DNA from: Deuterostichococcus epilithicus
Taxonomy: Eukaryota; Chlorophyta; Trebouxiophyceae; Prasiolales; Stichococcaceae
Length of the DNA stretch: 64,000 bases
NCBI GenBank assembly: GCA_033439295.1
Contig: JAVTLE010000007.1
Span: forward strand, 372,001-436,000
Direction: 5' to 3'
A program made the translations under genes and the position numbers. The number at the start of each line of letters is the position of its first letter. Within the stretch, counting starts at the first letter, position 1. Shown here one piece after another: positions 36,131 to 48,589 of this stretch. The notes under the pieces are model-generated. The model was given only the letters and a program-made list of their open reading frames with translations. It was not told the DNA's origin and ran no database searches.

Positions 36131-39100
36131 TCAGTGAGGTATGTTCACTCGTCCTCCTGCTCCACCAGCGCTGATGGTATTCGCCCAAAGGCGGGCCGGG
36201 TGGGCCACTTCTCTCGAAAAGAGTGCGCTTTTTGAAGACTTTTTTTCCAATGCCGCCAGGCCAGCGTTCAGCATCGCGCCCGCCGCCCGCACTGGCCTGC
36301 TGATGTTTGGCGCCAGCAGCAGCGCAAGCGCAGTTGCCAGGGCGGCTGCTACAGAGCCGTCGTGTGCCAGCAAAGCCCCCGTCCGCCACACCAGCATCTG
36401 CACCCCCAGCGCAAGGGCATGGTTGCGCAGCGGCGCGGTGCGGCGACCTGGGCGAGAGGCCGTTAGCGATGCTGCGATTACGGCAGCGACGTCAGGCTGC
36501 GCCGCAGAGAGGCTTTGAAAACAGTAGCTGCCTGACAGCGCTGGCGGATTTGGCAGCGCCGCCGCAGCCGCAGGAGGCAGCAGCTTGAGCAGGTTGTGGG
36601 ACTTCTGCTGCTCCCGGTCAATGGTGTTGCGCAAGCGCGCCAGGCGGTGTAGCCTGCACAGAAATTGCAGGCATGGCACACAGTCATGGTGGAAGAGCAT
36701 CACGAACTGAGCAGCAGGCCATCATTAGCATGGGATGAGGTAGCGATGCAGCAGGTCAACACTGCAGCAGAGATATCGTCGAAGGATGCAAGGGAGGGTT
36801 TGGAGGGTGCGCTCCAGCCATCGAAGGAAACTCACGGCACGTTGAGCGGCGAGCGATCCAGGCGGAGGAGACCAGCGTCAATCATGTCCATCTGCGCAAA
36901 CGTGAGCTGCGCAGCGATGTTCACGTCCACGATGAGGAGCTCCTGAAATCATATGCCAAATAGTGTTCACAGCCCTTTCCTGCCTGTGTGGACCATTTAA
37001 ACTGCGGTGCACTGGGACTTGGACAGCGGGATGCATGTTTTCAACGACCTTCGCATGTCAAAAGGATCGCAGGTGCCAGTCAGATCAATGTTGATAAGCT
37101 CAGGTGGCTGGCACAGGCGCAGCGGGCAAGGTCAACAAAACAAAGGGGTTGTCGGAACTTCCGCACCTCCAGCGTGTTTAGCGCCTCGGCTGTGAGCTGC
37201 GGGGACGGTACTGGAGCTGCCAGCAGCATGTCGATCACCAAGGCGATCGATGACGGCAAGAGGCCTCATGCCGCGCATAAGGCCCAGCGCCAGCCCCATG
37301 CCGACCTGATGGCACGTTAGCCGAGCACCTTCAGGAAGGAATCTGTGCGCCAATCTGTAATTCTTACCCTTCTTCTAGCGCCTGGCATACGTTGCGAGAG
37401 GGGTTTTGCCCTTTCCACGATTGTAAATCGTGCCCAGGTGCCGACCCTGCCACCATGCTTTCTCACTCACAGGCGCCTCGATGTCAGGCTGCTTTCACCG
37501 TCGCACCTGGTGGGAGAGTTGCGCAGCGATCTTCAACAGCCTCCACACATTCGACTCGATGACGACGTCGGCGGCCAGCGTGGCATGTGCCACCTTGCCC
37601 TCTGCGCGTGACAGAGCTGCTCATTTGAGCAGTTGTACCAAGTGGTGAACGGCTGCACACGTGAACGTGCAAACACGGATACGTAAGTAGCTGCATGTGG
37701 AGGCCACAATATCATATGCGCAGGCAGGCAGCGAATATTGTAGACGCAGGCGGTACGACGCAAGCAGCTGCAGGCTGCTTGCTGGCATCACACCTTCGCT
37801 GGAGAACAGCATCGTGTGCAGGCACGCCAGACCGGCCACCACGTGCTCGAAGTTGGTGTAGGCCCGAGCAAGGGCGCTTTGCAATACCGCCTCTGGGATG
37901 CCGTTACGCAGCGCCGCCATGAGGTTAAAGGCTGCAGTGTTGGGGGGTGCCCCCGCAAAGGCATTCGAAACCGTCTGAAGCGCAGCGAACTGTGCCAGTG
38001 CGTATTCGCAAGCCAGCATTGCACAGAGGATGGCGCAGCACTTGTCCTGTAATGAACAGCAGGCGTGGTAAGCCTGCTGACCAATTGCTCAGCGCAGGCG
38101 AGCTGAGGTAGAGGCCGTTGCTGTGCAGATGTTTACAACCCCTGTGCAGCTGCAGCGCTCACACCCTCGGCAGCGCCAGATGAGAGAGGCCGTGAAAAAG
38201 GGAGTGCGCACCGACAGCAGCCAGGTGCTGGGCCTCTCGGCGATGTAACCGTCGCCCAGCCCCAGTTGGGCTTCCATAATGGCAATCTCCTGCTGCTCCA
38301 CGCTGGCGCCATCCGACAGCGCGCCTGCGACTTTCACGCAGACCGCCTGCAGCAGAGGTGCAACACGTGCCCATCAAGTGTCTGCCCCCTTGCCGGGGAG
38401 CTGGCGGTTGCACAGTCAAGACGGTCAGCATCGCACTGCTGTGCATCTCCTGGTGGAGGCCGCAAGGGAAAGAGACTGCAAGGGAACAGGCGTTCCCCGC
38501 CAAGATGTATTTGTCGACCCTGCACCTGTTTCGTAAGGCGATCAGCATCGCTGCCGGACATGACGAAGTCTGCCAGGCGGCGCAGCAGCAGCGCCGGCAT
38601 GGCTCCATCGCCGGGGTGAGGAAGGTCGAAGACGACCGAGCGCATTATGTCCGCCATCCGCCAGCAAACTTGTAGTTTCTCGCCCTCATTGAGGGATGCG
38701 ACACTGCTGCCGCGGCGCCCTGGGTGACACAAGGACTGAATGTTGGCTTGCGTTCGGAAGCACAACAATGCAGACCCGCAGGCACGTACGTGCTGACAAA
38801 TGCAATTGCAATTCGCGATGCGGGCGCCAAGTTGTTGATGATGTCCGGTTATCACCCACCGTCCATGTGTCGCGACGCAGCCCGAAGGTGCAGAGCTGCT
38901 TACGGAAGATTGCAGCACCGGATCCGTCCAAGAGTTTCGACATGTGTGCTGAGAAGCATCCATGCAAGATGGGCCTGATCTGTTTGAGCCTGCTGGGAAC
39001 AATTTGATTGGATCTGTGACATCAAGGCAGTGCTGCGCGAGGCAGGGCATTATCGTTAACATCGAGGCAGCGTTGACATGGACAGGGCAGGGTTGCTGCT

Positions 39101-39343
39101 GGAACACTCGTCAGGGTATCAACACACACCTTGCTGCGGCATGAGTTGAAACGAGATGCGCATCGCGAGCCTGTTGCACCCCAGGCTTGATGCTTGATCA
39201 GGGCATGAGGGTGGCAGGATATACTTGACACTAAATCTGCTTTGCATCATCTCAAGCTTGAACTTATCTTGCCTGAGCTTCGACCTTCGAGCAGCGGCTT
39301 GAGGCCAAACCGCATCTTCACATTCAAGATCTGAATCAGGCAT
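36131..39343 (-). CDS. unidentified multi-exon protein, probably alpha-helical
   Basis: A chain of coding-like exons on the minus strand: LNEGEKLQVCWRMADIMRSV...GSDADRLTKQ (about 38695-38530), VEQQEIAIMEAQLGLGDGYI (about 38300-38170), EYALAQFAALQTVSNAFAGA...LHTMLFSSEGVMPAS (about 38040-37760), ATLAADVVIESNVWRLLKIA (about 37580-37500), ELLIVDVNIAAQLTFAQMDM (about 36945-36850), and a long last exon (about 36690-36131) starting VMLFHHDCVPCLQFLCRLHR with a TAA or TGA stop at 36131-36133. The Leu/Ala-rich amphipathic composition suggests a helical-repeat scaffold such as HEAT or a nucleoporin-like solenoid, but I do not recognise the family. The 5' end is uncertain: a frame starting MPDSDLECEDAVWPQAAARR at 39343 and sequence up to 39650 could be N-terminal exons. 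Confidence 0.5.
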
Positions 39344-39827
39344 CGCAGTGTTTGATCAAGAGCAGATCATGTCTCGGCGTCCAAACCGTTGATGTCGCCT
39401 CTCTGGCTCGTGTCGAACAGCTTTGCAGGCTGTCGGGCCTTGAAAGCCAAGATCGCGGAGCATTCGACTCCTCATCCCTGCTGCGGCGGCGGCAGCGCTC
39501 GCCCGATTGTACCTGCTGCTGGCCCTCACTGACCGTTGGCGCCGCTGCTTCAGGGTCGACCCTGCAGCAGCTGCGGAGCTCGGCCTCGTAGGGTCCGCAC
39601 CATCAAAAGTCATGGGTGTGCCTGCACTCGATGCTTCGAAACACGTGAACATCGTACAGCCATGCTGAGACTGCCTGCCTACGCACTAGCTTGCTACCCA
39701 AAGCCATTCTATTCCCATGCAGGCACATTACAGACACGTCTCACCCGTCTCTGTTTCATACAACATCTCTCCCCGCTCACATGGTCAGTCTTCCCAAAGC
39801 CAAGAGCTCCCAGCATGCAGCAGCGCT

Positions 39828-42800
39828 TCAGACGGCTATCACATCCGCAAACAGCTGCCTGGTCTGGGCCACCGCCTGCTGCGGGTCCATGCCTGCGAGC
39901 GGCAGCGCGGCAAAGGCCGCCAGCGCCTCGCGCGCCTTCTCGGCATCGCCCTTCGGCCGCTTGCTGTCATTTTCGCCACCGCCGCCGTCGGTGCCGGTGC
40001 TGGCCTCCAACTCCGCGGCCTTTCGCTTGGCGAGGCGCACCACTTCCGGCGGAAACTGCGCGTACTCCGCCACCTGCAGTTTTCATCATTAATATTCTGA
40101 TATGAGGCCACCTACGAGCCATCGTGCAGGCGCCCTTTGCTGGCTGCTCTGTGGGTTCTGCCTGCCACCAACTCAGACCGACCGCGCCCGGCCCCTGCTG
40201 CCGCGCCCGGCCCCTGCCGCTCTGCTGGCCTTGCCAAACTTGGCGCTGCCTCCCTATCGCGATTTTAAAAACACCCCGCCTATGCACCGCACACTTCTGC
40301 CATCCATCTGATGCAGCGCCAATCGCCCTGTGCCTGTTCCCAGGATCAGTGATCGTGCCACAGCTCAAGAGGGCGCAACCGTTTGTCAAAGGACTAATCG
40401 CAGGCTTGTTTCATCATGCGATGCAGCATCTATCGCCCAATCAAGTGCCTTCATGCCCTTCATGCCGGTCGTGCTCATACCGCAGCGGCCGCACCGCAGC
40501 TTGCAGCGCGCACCTGGATGCCGAAGGACTGGTCGCAGGGTCCCGGCGCAACCTGGTACAGCATGGTCAGCTTGCCGGTGGCGGCGTCGGTCGCCGTCTC
40601 CACGTGCGCATTGGCGACGCCGACGGGCCCCTCCAGCGAGGTGAGCTCATGGAAGTGCGTTGCGAACAGCGTCGGCGCGCCGATGCCCTGCGTGCCAGGC
40701 CGTCCTCGCGTTGCGTCTGCCTCTGGGCTGCACGTTTGTTGTCCTGGCTGCAGGCGTGAAAGCTGCCGAGCGCATGCAGCGCGAGTCCATGAGTCTGCAT
40801 GCAGCTTTGACCGCATGACGGCAGGCGAAAGCGTATGTGACGACAGCGCCAACCATCCGCACATGCCTTTCTCGCCTCGGGATCCTACACAAGCGTTTTT
40901 ACGACTTGGCGCACCTCCATGAGCTGCTCTGAGATGGCCCACGCAAGGCCGAAGCCATCGTAGGTGGAGGTGCCGCGCCCCAGCTCGTCGATGATGACCA
41001 GCGATCGGCTGGTAGCACCCTGCACGTCGTGCGCCGTCAGCGTCTGAACCGAGGCCATGTCGTTCAGGCAGACAAGCCCAACAACAGGTGTCACCAAGCG
41101 CTGAGACAGAGGGTTCGGTGCAGTGACAGCTGATGGCCTCGCCGATGTGGACGGCAAGGCAGGAGTGACAGCGCAGCTTTGGGGAGTGATGCAGCTTGGG
41201 AGGTTGGGCAGCTTGCGCAGGGCCCCGCAGGCACGCGAACGCTTCGTCTCAGGGGGCCACGGCCTGTCCCCGACTGCCAGTGTGCTCGTGCAGCAACCTG
41301 CACAATTCCTTTTATTCACCTTGAGGATGGCGGCCGTCTCCAGCATCTCCGCCATGAAGGTGGACACGCCGCGCATCTGGCAGTCGCCGGCGCCGACGCG
41401 GGCAAAGATGCAGTCCCGCACCGCGATGCGCGCCGAGTCGCACGGCAGCCAGCAGCCCACCTGCGCCATGAGCACGTTGACGCCCACCTGCGGGCGGGAA
41501 GGTGCCCCAGGGTGGTCAGCTTGCCTGGCGACACGGCCGAAACTGCTGCAGGGCGGACCTCAAGGCTCTGCGCCATGTCCGGCTCTGGCGGGGACACCCA
41601 GGCCGATGTGCCCCGACTCAGGTGGGTCCCAAGGGGTTGCTTTCGCTCCGGCACGCATTGCGATCCCACAAGACTTGGAGACCGCTGCAGGATCACACGT
41701 CATGGCTGAAGGTGGGCTGCCGAGCAGGAGCGCTCTGGCAGCAGCACAGGGCTGCACAAGCGCACCTGACGGATGTAGGTGGACTTGCCGCCCATATTGG
41801 GGCCGGTAATGACCTGGAACCAGCTCTTGCCGCGTTCCATGCAGCAGTCGTTCTTTATAAACTCCACGCCATCCTGCGCCTCCACCATCGGGTGCCGGCA
41901 GCCTGCGGGCGATGCATCGCCCGCTCGTGTCACGGCAACGCTGCGGCCGAACTCGTAGGCGCCGCCGCCCCGGAACCCAGCACGGAGGGCAGAGCATGCA
42001 AGGGCATCGCCATGCAGGCCCAGCAGCGCTGCCACAAGCTCTGCCAAAGCACCTGTGCGTCACTGTGGATGGACAATTACTGAGCAACGCAGCGAGCGAC
42101 AGCAGACACAAATTCTCAATAGCGAGAGTACCCACCCATCAGCACCAGCTCCCCGGCGTCGGGCGGCAGCATGACCGGCCGCACATAGGGCGTCGGCGCG
42201 CAGGCGGCCAGCTCCGCAAAACCCAACAGCACGTCCAGCTCCGCCAGCAGGCTCCCCACCTCCTCCCACACCACCACGAAGGTGTGCGCCACACTGATCA
42301 CCTGTGTTTTTGGGCAACAGCGACTCAGTTTTCCACATGGGTCTGTTGCGGAGGCAGCCGGCTGCCAGCGCCTCCTCCCACACCACCATGAATTGCTGAT
42401 CATCACGAAGGGTAATCATTGGGGGCCAGAACCATCCTGCCTGGAGCTCTGATTTCACAACTTGAGGTCCAATGCAGCACCCCCGCCGAGAGGGAGAGGA
42501 GGGCGCACGCGGCACCTGCTCCACGAGGTGCGACTGCCGGGAGTCGTACTGGCCGGCGAGGGACTGCAGCTGCGCCGCCGCTGCCCGCAGCGCCTTGCTG
42601 CTGAACTTGGTACCGTCTTTCCGCGTCTCCAGCGTGTCGTACTTGCCCGCCTGGACAGGGACAGTTGAAAACGCCAGTCAGGATCACAGGAGCTTTGACT
42701 TGTGACAGACGAGGCACCATTGCAGGTGCACATCTGGACAGCACCGAGCTGGCAAGACGGGCACTGCTGCTGTTGATGCCTCTCATGCAGGGATGCCGCA

Positions 42801-45800
42801 GGCCGTCAGTGGCGCCTCGTGAGCGGCTCCGCGCCGTTGCGCATACGGACTCCAGGCGGACCAGCAGCAGCACTGCGGCAGATGCGGCCCCGGCAGCAGC
42901 ACTGCGCGCACTGCGGCAGGGCGGCTGCGTCCGCAGCAGGCAGGCAACGAGTCGGTCGAATGGCGCCTGGAACGGCTGCGACGCGCCTGCAGCTTGCTGC
43001 GAACTGCCTTTTCCTCCTTGGCGGTGATGCGCAGGCAGCGCATGCGTGTGTTGGCCGTCTTGTGCCACTCCAGCTTGAGCGTCTTGCCCAGCTCCAGGCC
43101 CAGGTGGCCTGCCGCAGGCAGGGTTCACAGACACTTGACAGGGTTTATGGAGACTTGCAGCCAGGCGCAGGAGGTGGCTCCGCGTCATCGTGAGCTCGGG
43201 CTGCACCGACAAGGCCCCCACCCAGGCTGGCTGGTGGGGAGACTGCCAGATGCTGGTTGGCGCGCACTGCGGCGGGGCGTTTGCGCCAGCGCGCACCACA
43301 CCACCACCGCGCAGGGCTGCAGCAGCGAGCGCGTTGCGCGCGCGTCGTGTCTGCCCCCTGCTTGACGACCTCTCAAGGCATCGGCGGCATCGAATCACGG
43401 TCTCTACAGGCTCGGGGAGGGGGCGCACGCTCGACGTCGCGCGCCGCCGCCTCGATGGCCTCCTCTGCCTCGCCCTTGGCGGACGCCAGGCCCTGCAGCT
43501 CCGGGTCGTAGCTGGCGGCTATGAGATACTCGTCCGGGATGCGGTCCAGGTCCACGGCCGCCTCCAGCAGTTCCTCGAACAGCGCCAGATGCTCCCCGTC
43601 GTGCGCCGTCTCCAGCGCCTCCGCGTACCTGTGCAATGGTTTAACAACTCGCGTTCGGGATCGTGCGTCTCTGCTGTCTGCCAGACATGACAGTGTTGAT
43701 TGAGGTCCATTGCAGGCTCCAGCAGCGCCAGGTGGTCAGCGTCATCTGCCATCTCCAGATTACCTGCTGAAGTTGACCTCAATAGAGCTTTCAGGGTGGA
43801 TCAAGGTTGCTCGGTTGTGTGCACCCTGCTGCCTGTGTATTGCGGCAGGCCATTTCAAAGTTGACGGCAGCCGCCGGCAGCGTCCCCTCAGACAGCGCCA
43901 GGTGCTCTATATTGTGCGCCGCAGCCCGCGACAGCCAGCAGCAGAAGGGCACCTGACTTGGGTGCCCGATCTGAACTGACGGACAAGTGGAGAAGTGGGG
44001 CAGCACGAGTGGCCCCAGGCACCGCACCTGGTGACCAGCAGCTGCGCGTGCTCGCCGCCGTGCTCCCGCATGGCGGCCGCGATGCCGGCCAGCTTGGAGG
44101 AGGCGCGGTACAGCTGGCACAGGTCCGCCAGGCTGGCCTTGCGCCGCTCCAGCTTGCGCGTGAGCCGCTCAATGTCTGGCATGCCTGCGCCGATGGCCCA
44201 GCGCACCATGAGGTGAGGGTGGACCCGCAGCGCCCTGTCGCAGCTCGTGCAGTGCATGAGGCGCCCTGCTGGCCTTTGCCGCATGCAGCTGAGCCATGCA
44301 GGGCGCCCAGCAGCGCCCTGCTGGCAGCAACAGACCCGTGCAGGACCAAGAAAGGACCCACCCCGCAGCGACTGGTCCCGCAACCGCTCCCGCAGCTCCA
44401 GGTCCGTCACGAAGGCCTCCACGATGTCGTGCCGCGCCGTGATGGCCGCCAGGTCCACCAGCGGCTGCGTGAGCCACACCTGCGGGCGCAGGGGACAGGG
44501 CAGACATGCTTAGCAGAGTGTCTTGGTGGGAGGGTGCTGCCGTGCGGCGGCTGCGGCAGTGCAGTACAAGGATGTGGATCGGGGAGCCTGCCATGAACCG
44601 AGAGCAGCAGAGGTGGGAAGCCACGCAGCTCCATGCGTGCGCTGCGTGAGGCTGAATGCCGTCGGCAGCGCCGGGAGCAGGGAGCGAGCACGAGAATGCG
44701 GCATGCAGCAAGTGACCGCGCCTTGCACAGGCGCTTGCCCATGGGCGTCTTGGCCCGGTTCAGCAGCCCGTACAGGCTGAAGCTGTCATTGGCGTCCATT
44801 TTGGTTTTGAGCACGTTGAGAGCGCGCTGCGCCGCGGCGTCCAGCCGCATGTACCGCCCGCTGTCGTACAGCTCCAGGGCGTACTTGCCGTGCGCGTCCC
44901 GGTCCGCCATGACCTCTGTGAACGTCAGCACGCCTGCGGCGCAGGCGGATGGCCGGCTCTGCCCGAGGCTCTGCCCGAGGCTATGGACGCTGGAGCGACG
45001 AGGTGGCATGGCGTGTGGACCCGGCAAGAGCAGTGTCCAGCTCTGCCTTCAAGTCGGGAAAGTGGCGTGCGGCTGCCGGCTGCTGTTCCGACATCTAAAC
45101 AAGCCAGAGCGGCGCCGGCTCCGCCGCAGAGCAGGTTCCAGCACACACCTGCCAGCGCGGGGCGGGCCTGCGGCAGGTCCAGCACTGGGCGGTGCTGCTC
45201 CACGTTGCCGCCGCGCAGCAGGCGGCCCAGGTCCTGCTCCAGGCCGCGCGTGTCGAAGACCGCCCGGTCGCGCTCCGAGGGCAGCACGCCGCACCGCCGC
45301 AGCACGTCCCGTACTCGGCGCGCGTCCGCCGCGTCGCCTGCCTTGGCCGGCTCCTGCGGCAGGGCAGGCACACAGGACTTCGAAGGTCGTTGGCGATGCA
45401 TCTGCACGCGCCGAGCCCGTGTTCGGACTCTGCAGAAGGATCGTTTCCTGTGGGGCTGCGGGGCAGCAGGCAGCCTCGAGGGCTCGGAGATGTGCGTCGG
45501 CAGGTTGACAAGGGAGACAGCAGGACGCTGGCGCTATGGCAGCGGCCTGCCGCGCAGGGTCGCCTCTGGGACCTGCCTTGAGCACGGCGCACTCCTTGGC
45601 GCCCAGCTGCAGGGCCATCGCCTCCAGCGTGCAGAACTGGTCGTCGTCCGCGAACTCGGCGGCGCCCAGCCGACGCGCGCCTGCATCCATGAAGGCGACG
45701 CCCACGCGGCGGGTGCCGGCCACCAGCGCAAGGGACACCGCCATGACGATTGGCGTCTCCACCATGTCCGACTGCCGGAACAGCTCGTCCTCGAAGGCGC

Positions 45801-46602
45801 CCAGCTTGCCAGGCGACGCCGTCCTGCGCAGGGCGGGAGGCGGCACCATCGGCAGACGCCGCAACTGAGCGAGCTGCGAAGGGTCAGCCCGTGCGGCCAC
45901 GCGGGCGCACTTGGGAGGGCGCCACACGCCTAGCAAAGCTCACGCTGCGGCTCTGCATGAGGCAACGACAGCATCTGGATGTGTACAGCAGGGGTTGCTG
46001 GATGCAGGCTGCACGCGCCTGGCCAGCGTCCAGCTGGAGTTGGAGCCCTCATACAGCTCCACTGCATGCTCCGCACGGTCGATGAGCAGGTCCCGCAGCA
46101 CGCGCTCGTACAGGGCCTTGCTGAGAGTGACCACTGCGGGGCGGGCACGGTGGTGGGTGAGCACGGCGGCTGTGTTCTCCATATTTGCGGTGCAGATGCC
46201 CAGGCAGTGATGCGCCGAGGCGGTGCGGCGCCTCGCATGGCATGCTTCTGCGCAGCAAACACAGCTGCACCTGGCAGCGCGGTGTCCGGTGACGGGCCGT
46301 AGTGCTTGACCACGGCCGAGGACTTGTAGTATTGCTGTGCTATGAAGGTTGCGGAGTCGCCATGTACCGTCAGGAACGTCTTGTGGTCGAAGAAGCGGAC
46401 GAGCTGCGCCTTCTCCTCCTGTGCTTGAGATGCAATAGAGTTCGGGAGCACGGCGATTGATTGTTGCGCATGCTTGATAGGAGCACGGACGACAGCGCCC
46501 TACCTCGGCAGTTTGCGCCTCCAGATTCCGGAACCACTTCACGAAGCCTGCCTTCGCCTTGTCATCGACCACCAGCTCCGGTGGCTTGCCTGCTGGCGTC
46601 AT
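39828..46602 (-). CDS. MSH2: DNA mismatch repair protein MSH2 (MutS homologue)
   Basis: MSH2 is the common subunit of MutS heterodimers that recognise mismatches. Start ATG 46602 gives [20 protein letters not shown], then [20 protein letters not shown] and [20 protein letters not shown]. The connector exon reads [40 protein letters not shown] (about 45720-45590). Lever/clamp exons include [20 protein letters not shown] (about 44800), [20 protein letters not shown] (about 44470), [20 protein letters not shown] (about 44175) and [20 protein letters not shown] (about 43550). The ATPase has Walker [17 protein letters not shown] (about 41812-41765), [39 protein letters not shown], Walker [21 protein letters not shown] (about 41010) and [14 protein letters not shown] (about 40665). 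The last exon ends [20 protein letters not shown] ... FADVIAV, stop at 39828-39830. N-terminal features match MSH2 rather than MSH3/6 or plant MSH1. The intron chain is partly resolved. Confidence 0.94.
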
Positions 46603-47082
46603 GCTAGGTGTTGTAGGCAAGGTACTCCTGCTGATAGGCTGTCGTGCAATCACCTGGGATGCGTGCCACTCCAGTCAGAAGATGTACGCTTTTCGCCTCG
46701 CGTATGATACTAGACAGGCTTTCGTCACCGGCGAGTAATGTGGAAGCTAGCTCTCAAACAAGGCTCGTTCAAACATCTACTGGTGAACGATTCGAACTGC
46801 GATTCAAACTCATAGGTACCTGCTAGCAGCAGGCCAGTGTCTCTTCTAGGAGGAGGACTACGAGTAGCCATTGGAAGATTCCGAAAGACATTCATATTTC
46901 AGCTTTAGTTGGCTGACCGTAGCCTTTCGCTGGTCCTTTTCGAGCGAAAGTCAAATCAGGGTCTCGCCCCTGGATCTAAATACCCCTTGAACATTCAGAC
47001 TCTTGAGCCTTCGCAACCCTCACAGGTGGCAAGTCCCGCATGTCCTGATGCGGGAACAGCACCGCCGGCCGCACCAGGCCCG
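46603..47082. other. intergenic, MSH2 upstream region
   Basis: 480 bp between the MSH2 start and the stop of the next minus-strand gene. It should contain the MSH2 promoter; nothing specific is recognisable. Confidence 0.4.
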
Positions 47083-47977
47083 TCAGGTGCGAGCAGCACT
47101 TCTTGCTGCAACGGCATCGGCTATGTGCTTTTCGAGCCTGTCCCCTGTAATACGTGGGGCTGCGCGGGGAATGACGGCCTGTGCGGCATCGAGAACATTG
47201 AATGTGGCAGTCGGACATGCATCAGCACGAGCTCTCGACCAGGGCACAGCAAGCAGTCACTCTACCTCGTGACTGTCGTCCAGCTCGGCGGTAGCCAGCA
47301 CAGGAATCTTCAGCCCATACAGCGCCTCCCAGTCAGCATTGGTGGAAATATCTCTCACCTGCACGAGTACATCACCAGATACTGCTGGGACCAGCATGGC
47401 GTGAGGGTGCGGGCCTTGGCAAGCGTGTGCACCACCTTGATGGATCCGCTGCATTTCTGTTGAAACGCTCACCTCGAAATGCGCGTCTGAGAGGATGGAC
47501 TCTGTGTATTGTGCTCGGACAAACAGGGCTTCAATCTTCTCCTGTGGTCAGACGAAAAGGTGGCAAGTATCAGCATGCTGGTGAACAGGCGTGATTGTGG
47601 TGTCGAAGCGCGCGAACGTTTTGACGCGGTGCGCCCACCTTCAGGCCGTCGCATAGGTGGCAGCCATCTCTGCTGTACAGGATCAGTTTGAACGCCTGGC
47701 CCTGCCTGCACAGCTAACACGCACAGTGGCGTCAGTTCAGCCAGCAGCACGGTTCTGCATGCGCTTCAGGCAGGTTGCAAGGACCTTGAGCAGTCGACAA
47801 TCACCTGGCGCCTGCACCTGCGTGGGCTGAGAGTGCAGCACGCTGGTGCACCTGCTTGTGCACAAGTGGTAGCTGGCCTGCGCTATCGCGCCATGCTGAC
47901 CGAGCGGCTGCCGGGCTGCATCGGGCAGCAGGGCTCAGAGATGCCAGATGTGCTGCTGAACTTGGTGCAGCGCACAT
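47083..47977 (-). CDS. glutaredoxin-like (DUF836-type) protein with organelle presequence
   Basis: Minus-strand exons, each joined in phase at canonical sites: MCAAPSSAAHLASLSPAARC...GAGAR (Ala/Ser/Arg-rich presequence, ATG 47977), QGQAFKLILYSRDGCHLCDG (about 47708-47645), EKIEALFVRAQYTESILSDA (about 47541-47473), VRDISTNADWEALYGLKIPV...LDDSHE (about 47360-47268), and AVIPRAAPRITGDRLEKHIA...RSAART with TGA at 47083-47085. LILYSRDGCHLC with a CxxC, the pattern V-x-D-I-x-x-N-x-x-W-x-x-x-Y-G-x-x-I-P-V-L and a cis-Pro are those of the small glutaredoxin-like/thioredoxin-fold family found in cyanobacteria and plants. Its redox substrate is unknown. The presequence suggests plastid or mitochondrion. 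Confidence 0.85.
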
Positions 47978-48589
47978 TTGCGCAGTGCTCGTGAGCTGAG
48001 ACACCCTTTGACAAGCTACGTGCTGAAGCACGCAACACCGTCTGAAGGCAGCCGCGGCGAGCATGGCTTACTGCTGCACGGTGCCACCCAGCAGTGGCCA
48101 ATGTGGATGCTGAGATACTTCGCAATGGATGTTAAAGCTACTGAACGAGCTCTACTGTAAATGCTCACAGCTCCTCGAAAGCACAGCGGCGGGCGCTCAA
48201 CAGGAATTTGATTAACCAATGTCCTGGCTCGAATGCAGAGCTCGCTGTTTCTCGACACTGCGTTTGCTCTCTTTTTGTGCCAAAAAGCGGCTAAGTGAAA
48301 GCAGTGGCTTTCTGCACTGCACAAGCATGAGACATCGTCATACTGCAGCTGAACAAGGGTCGTCAATGGATCCCCTGTCAGGACAGAGCCGAAGCGACTG
48401 CCCTCGCGGATCAGTTCCACTTCCGTTCACCGTTTGCTTTTCTGATGCTGCCGTGATTGCAGGCTGCTGCGGGGTCCCTGGCCAGTCTCTCGAAGTCCGA
48501 CTGTTGAGGCCCTTGATGCAATGCTGAAGCTTCGCACTCCAGGGCGCTGATTGAGCTGCGACAGCTGCGGACGCCTGATAGAGGCTGAG
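47978..48589. promoter_or_regulatory. divergent intergenic region between glutaredoxin-like and PP2A-A genes
   Basis: About 610 bp lie between two oppositely directed start codons and must hold both promoters. No element was identified by eye. Confidence 0.4.

Noticed and set aside
46720-46830. Candidate tRNA (GATTCGAACTG-like string)
   Set aside because: No acceptor stem or anticodon arm could be folded around it.
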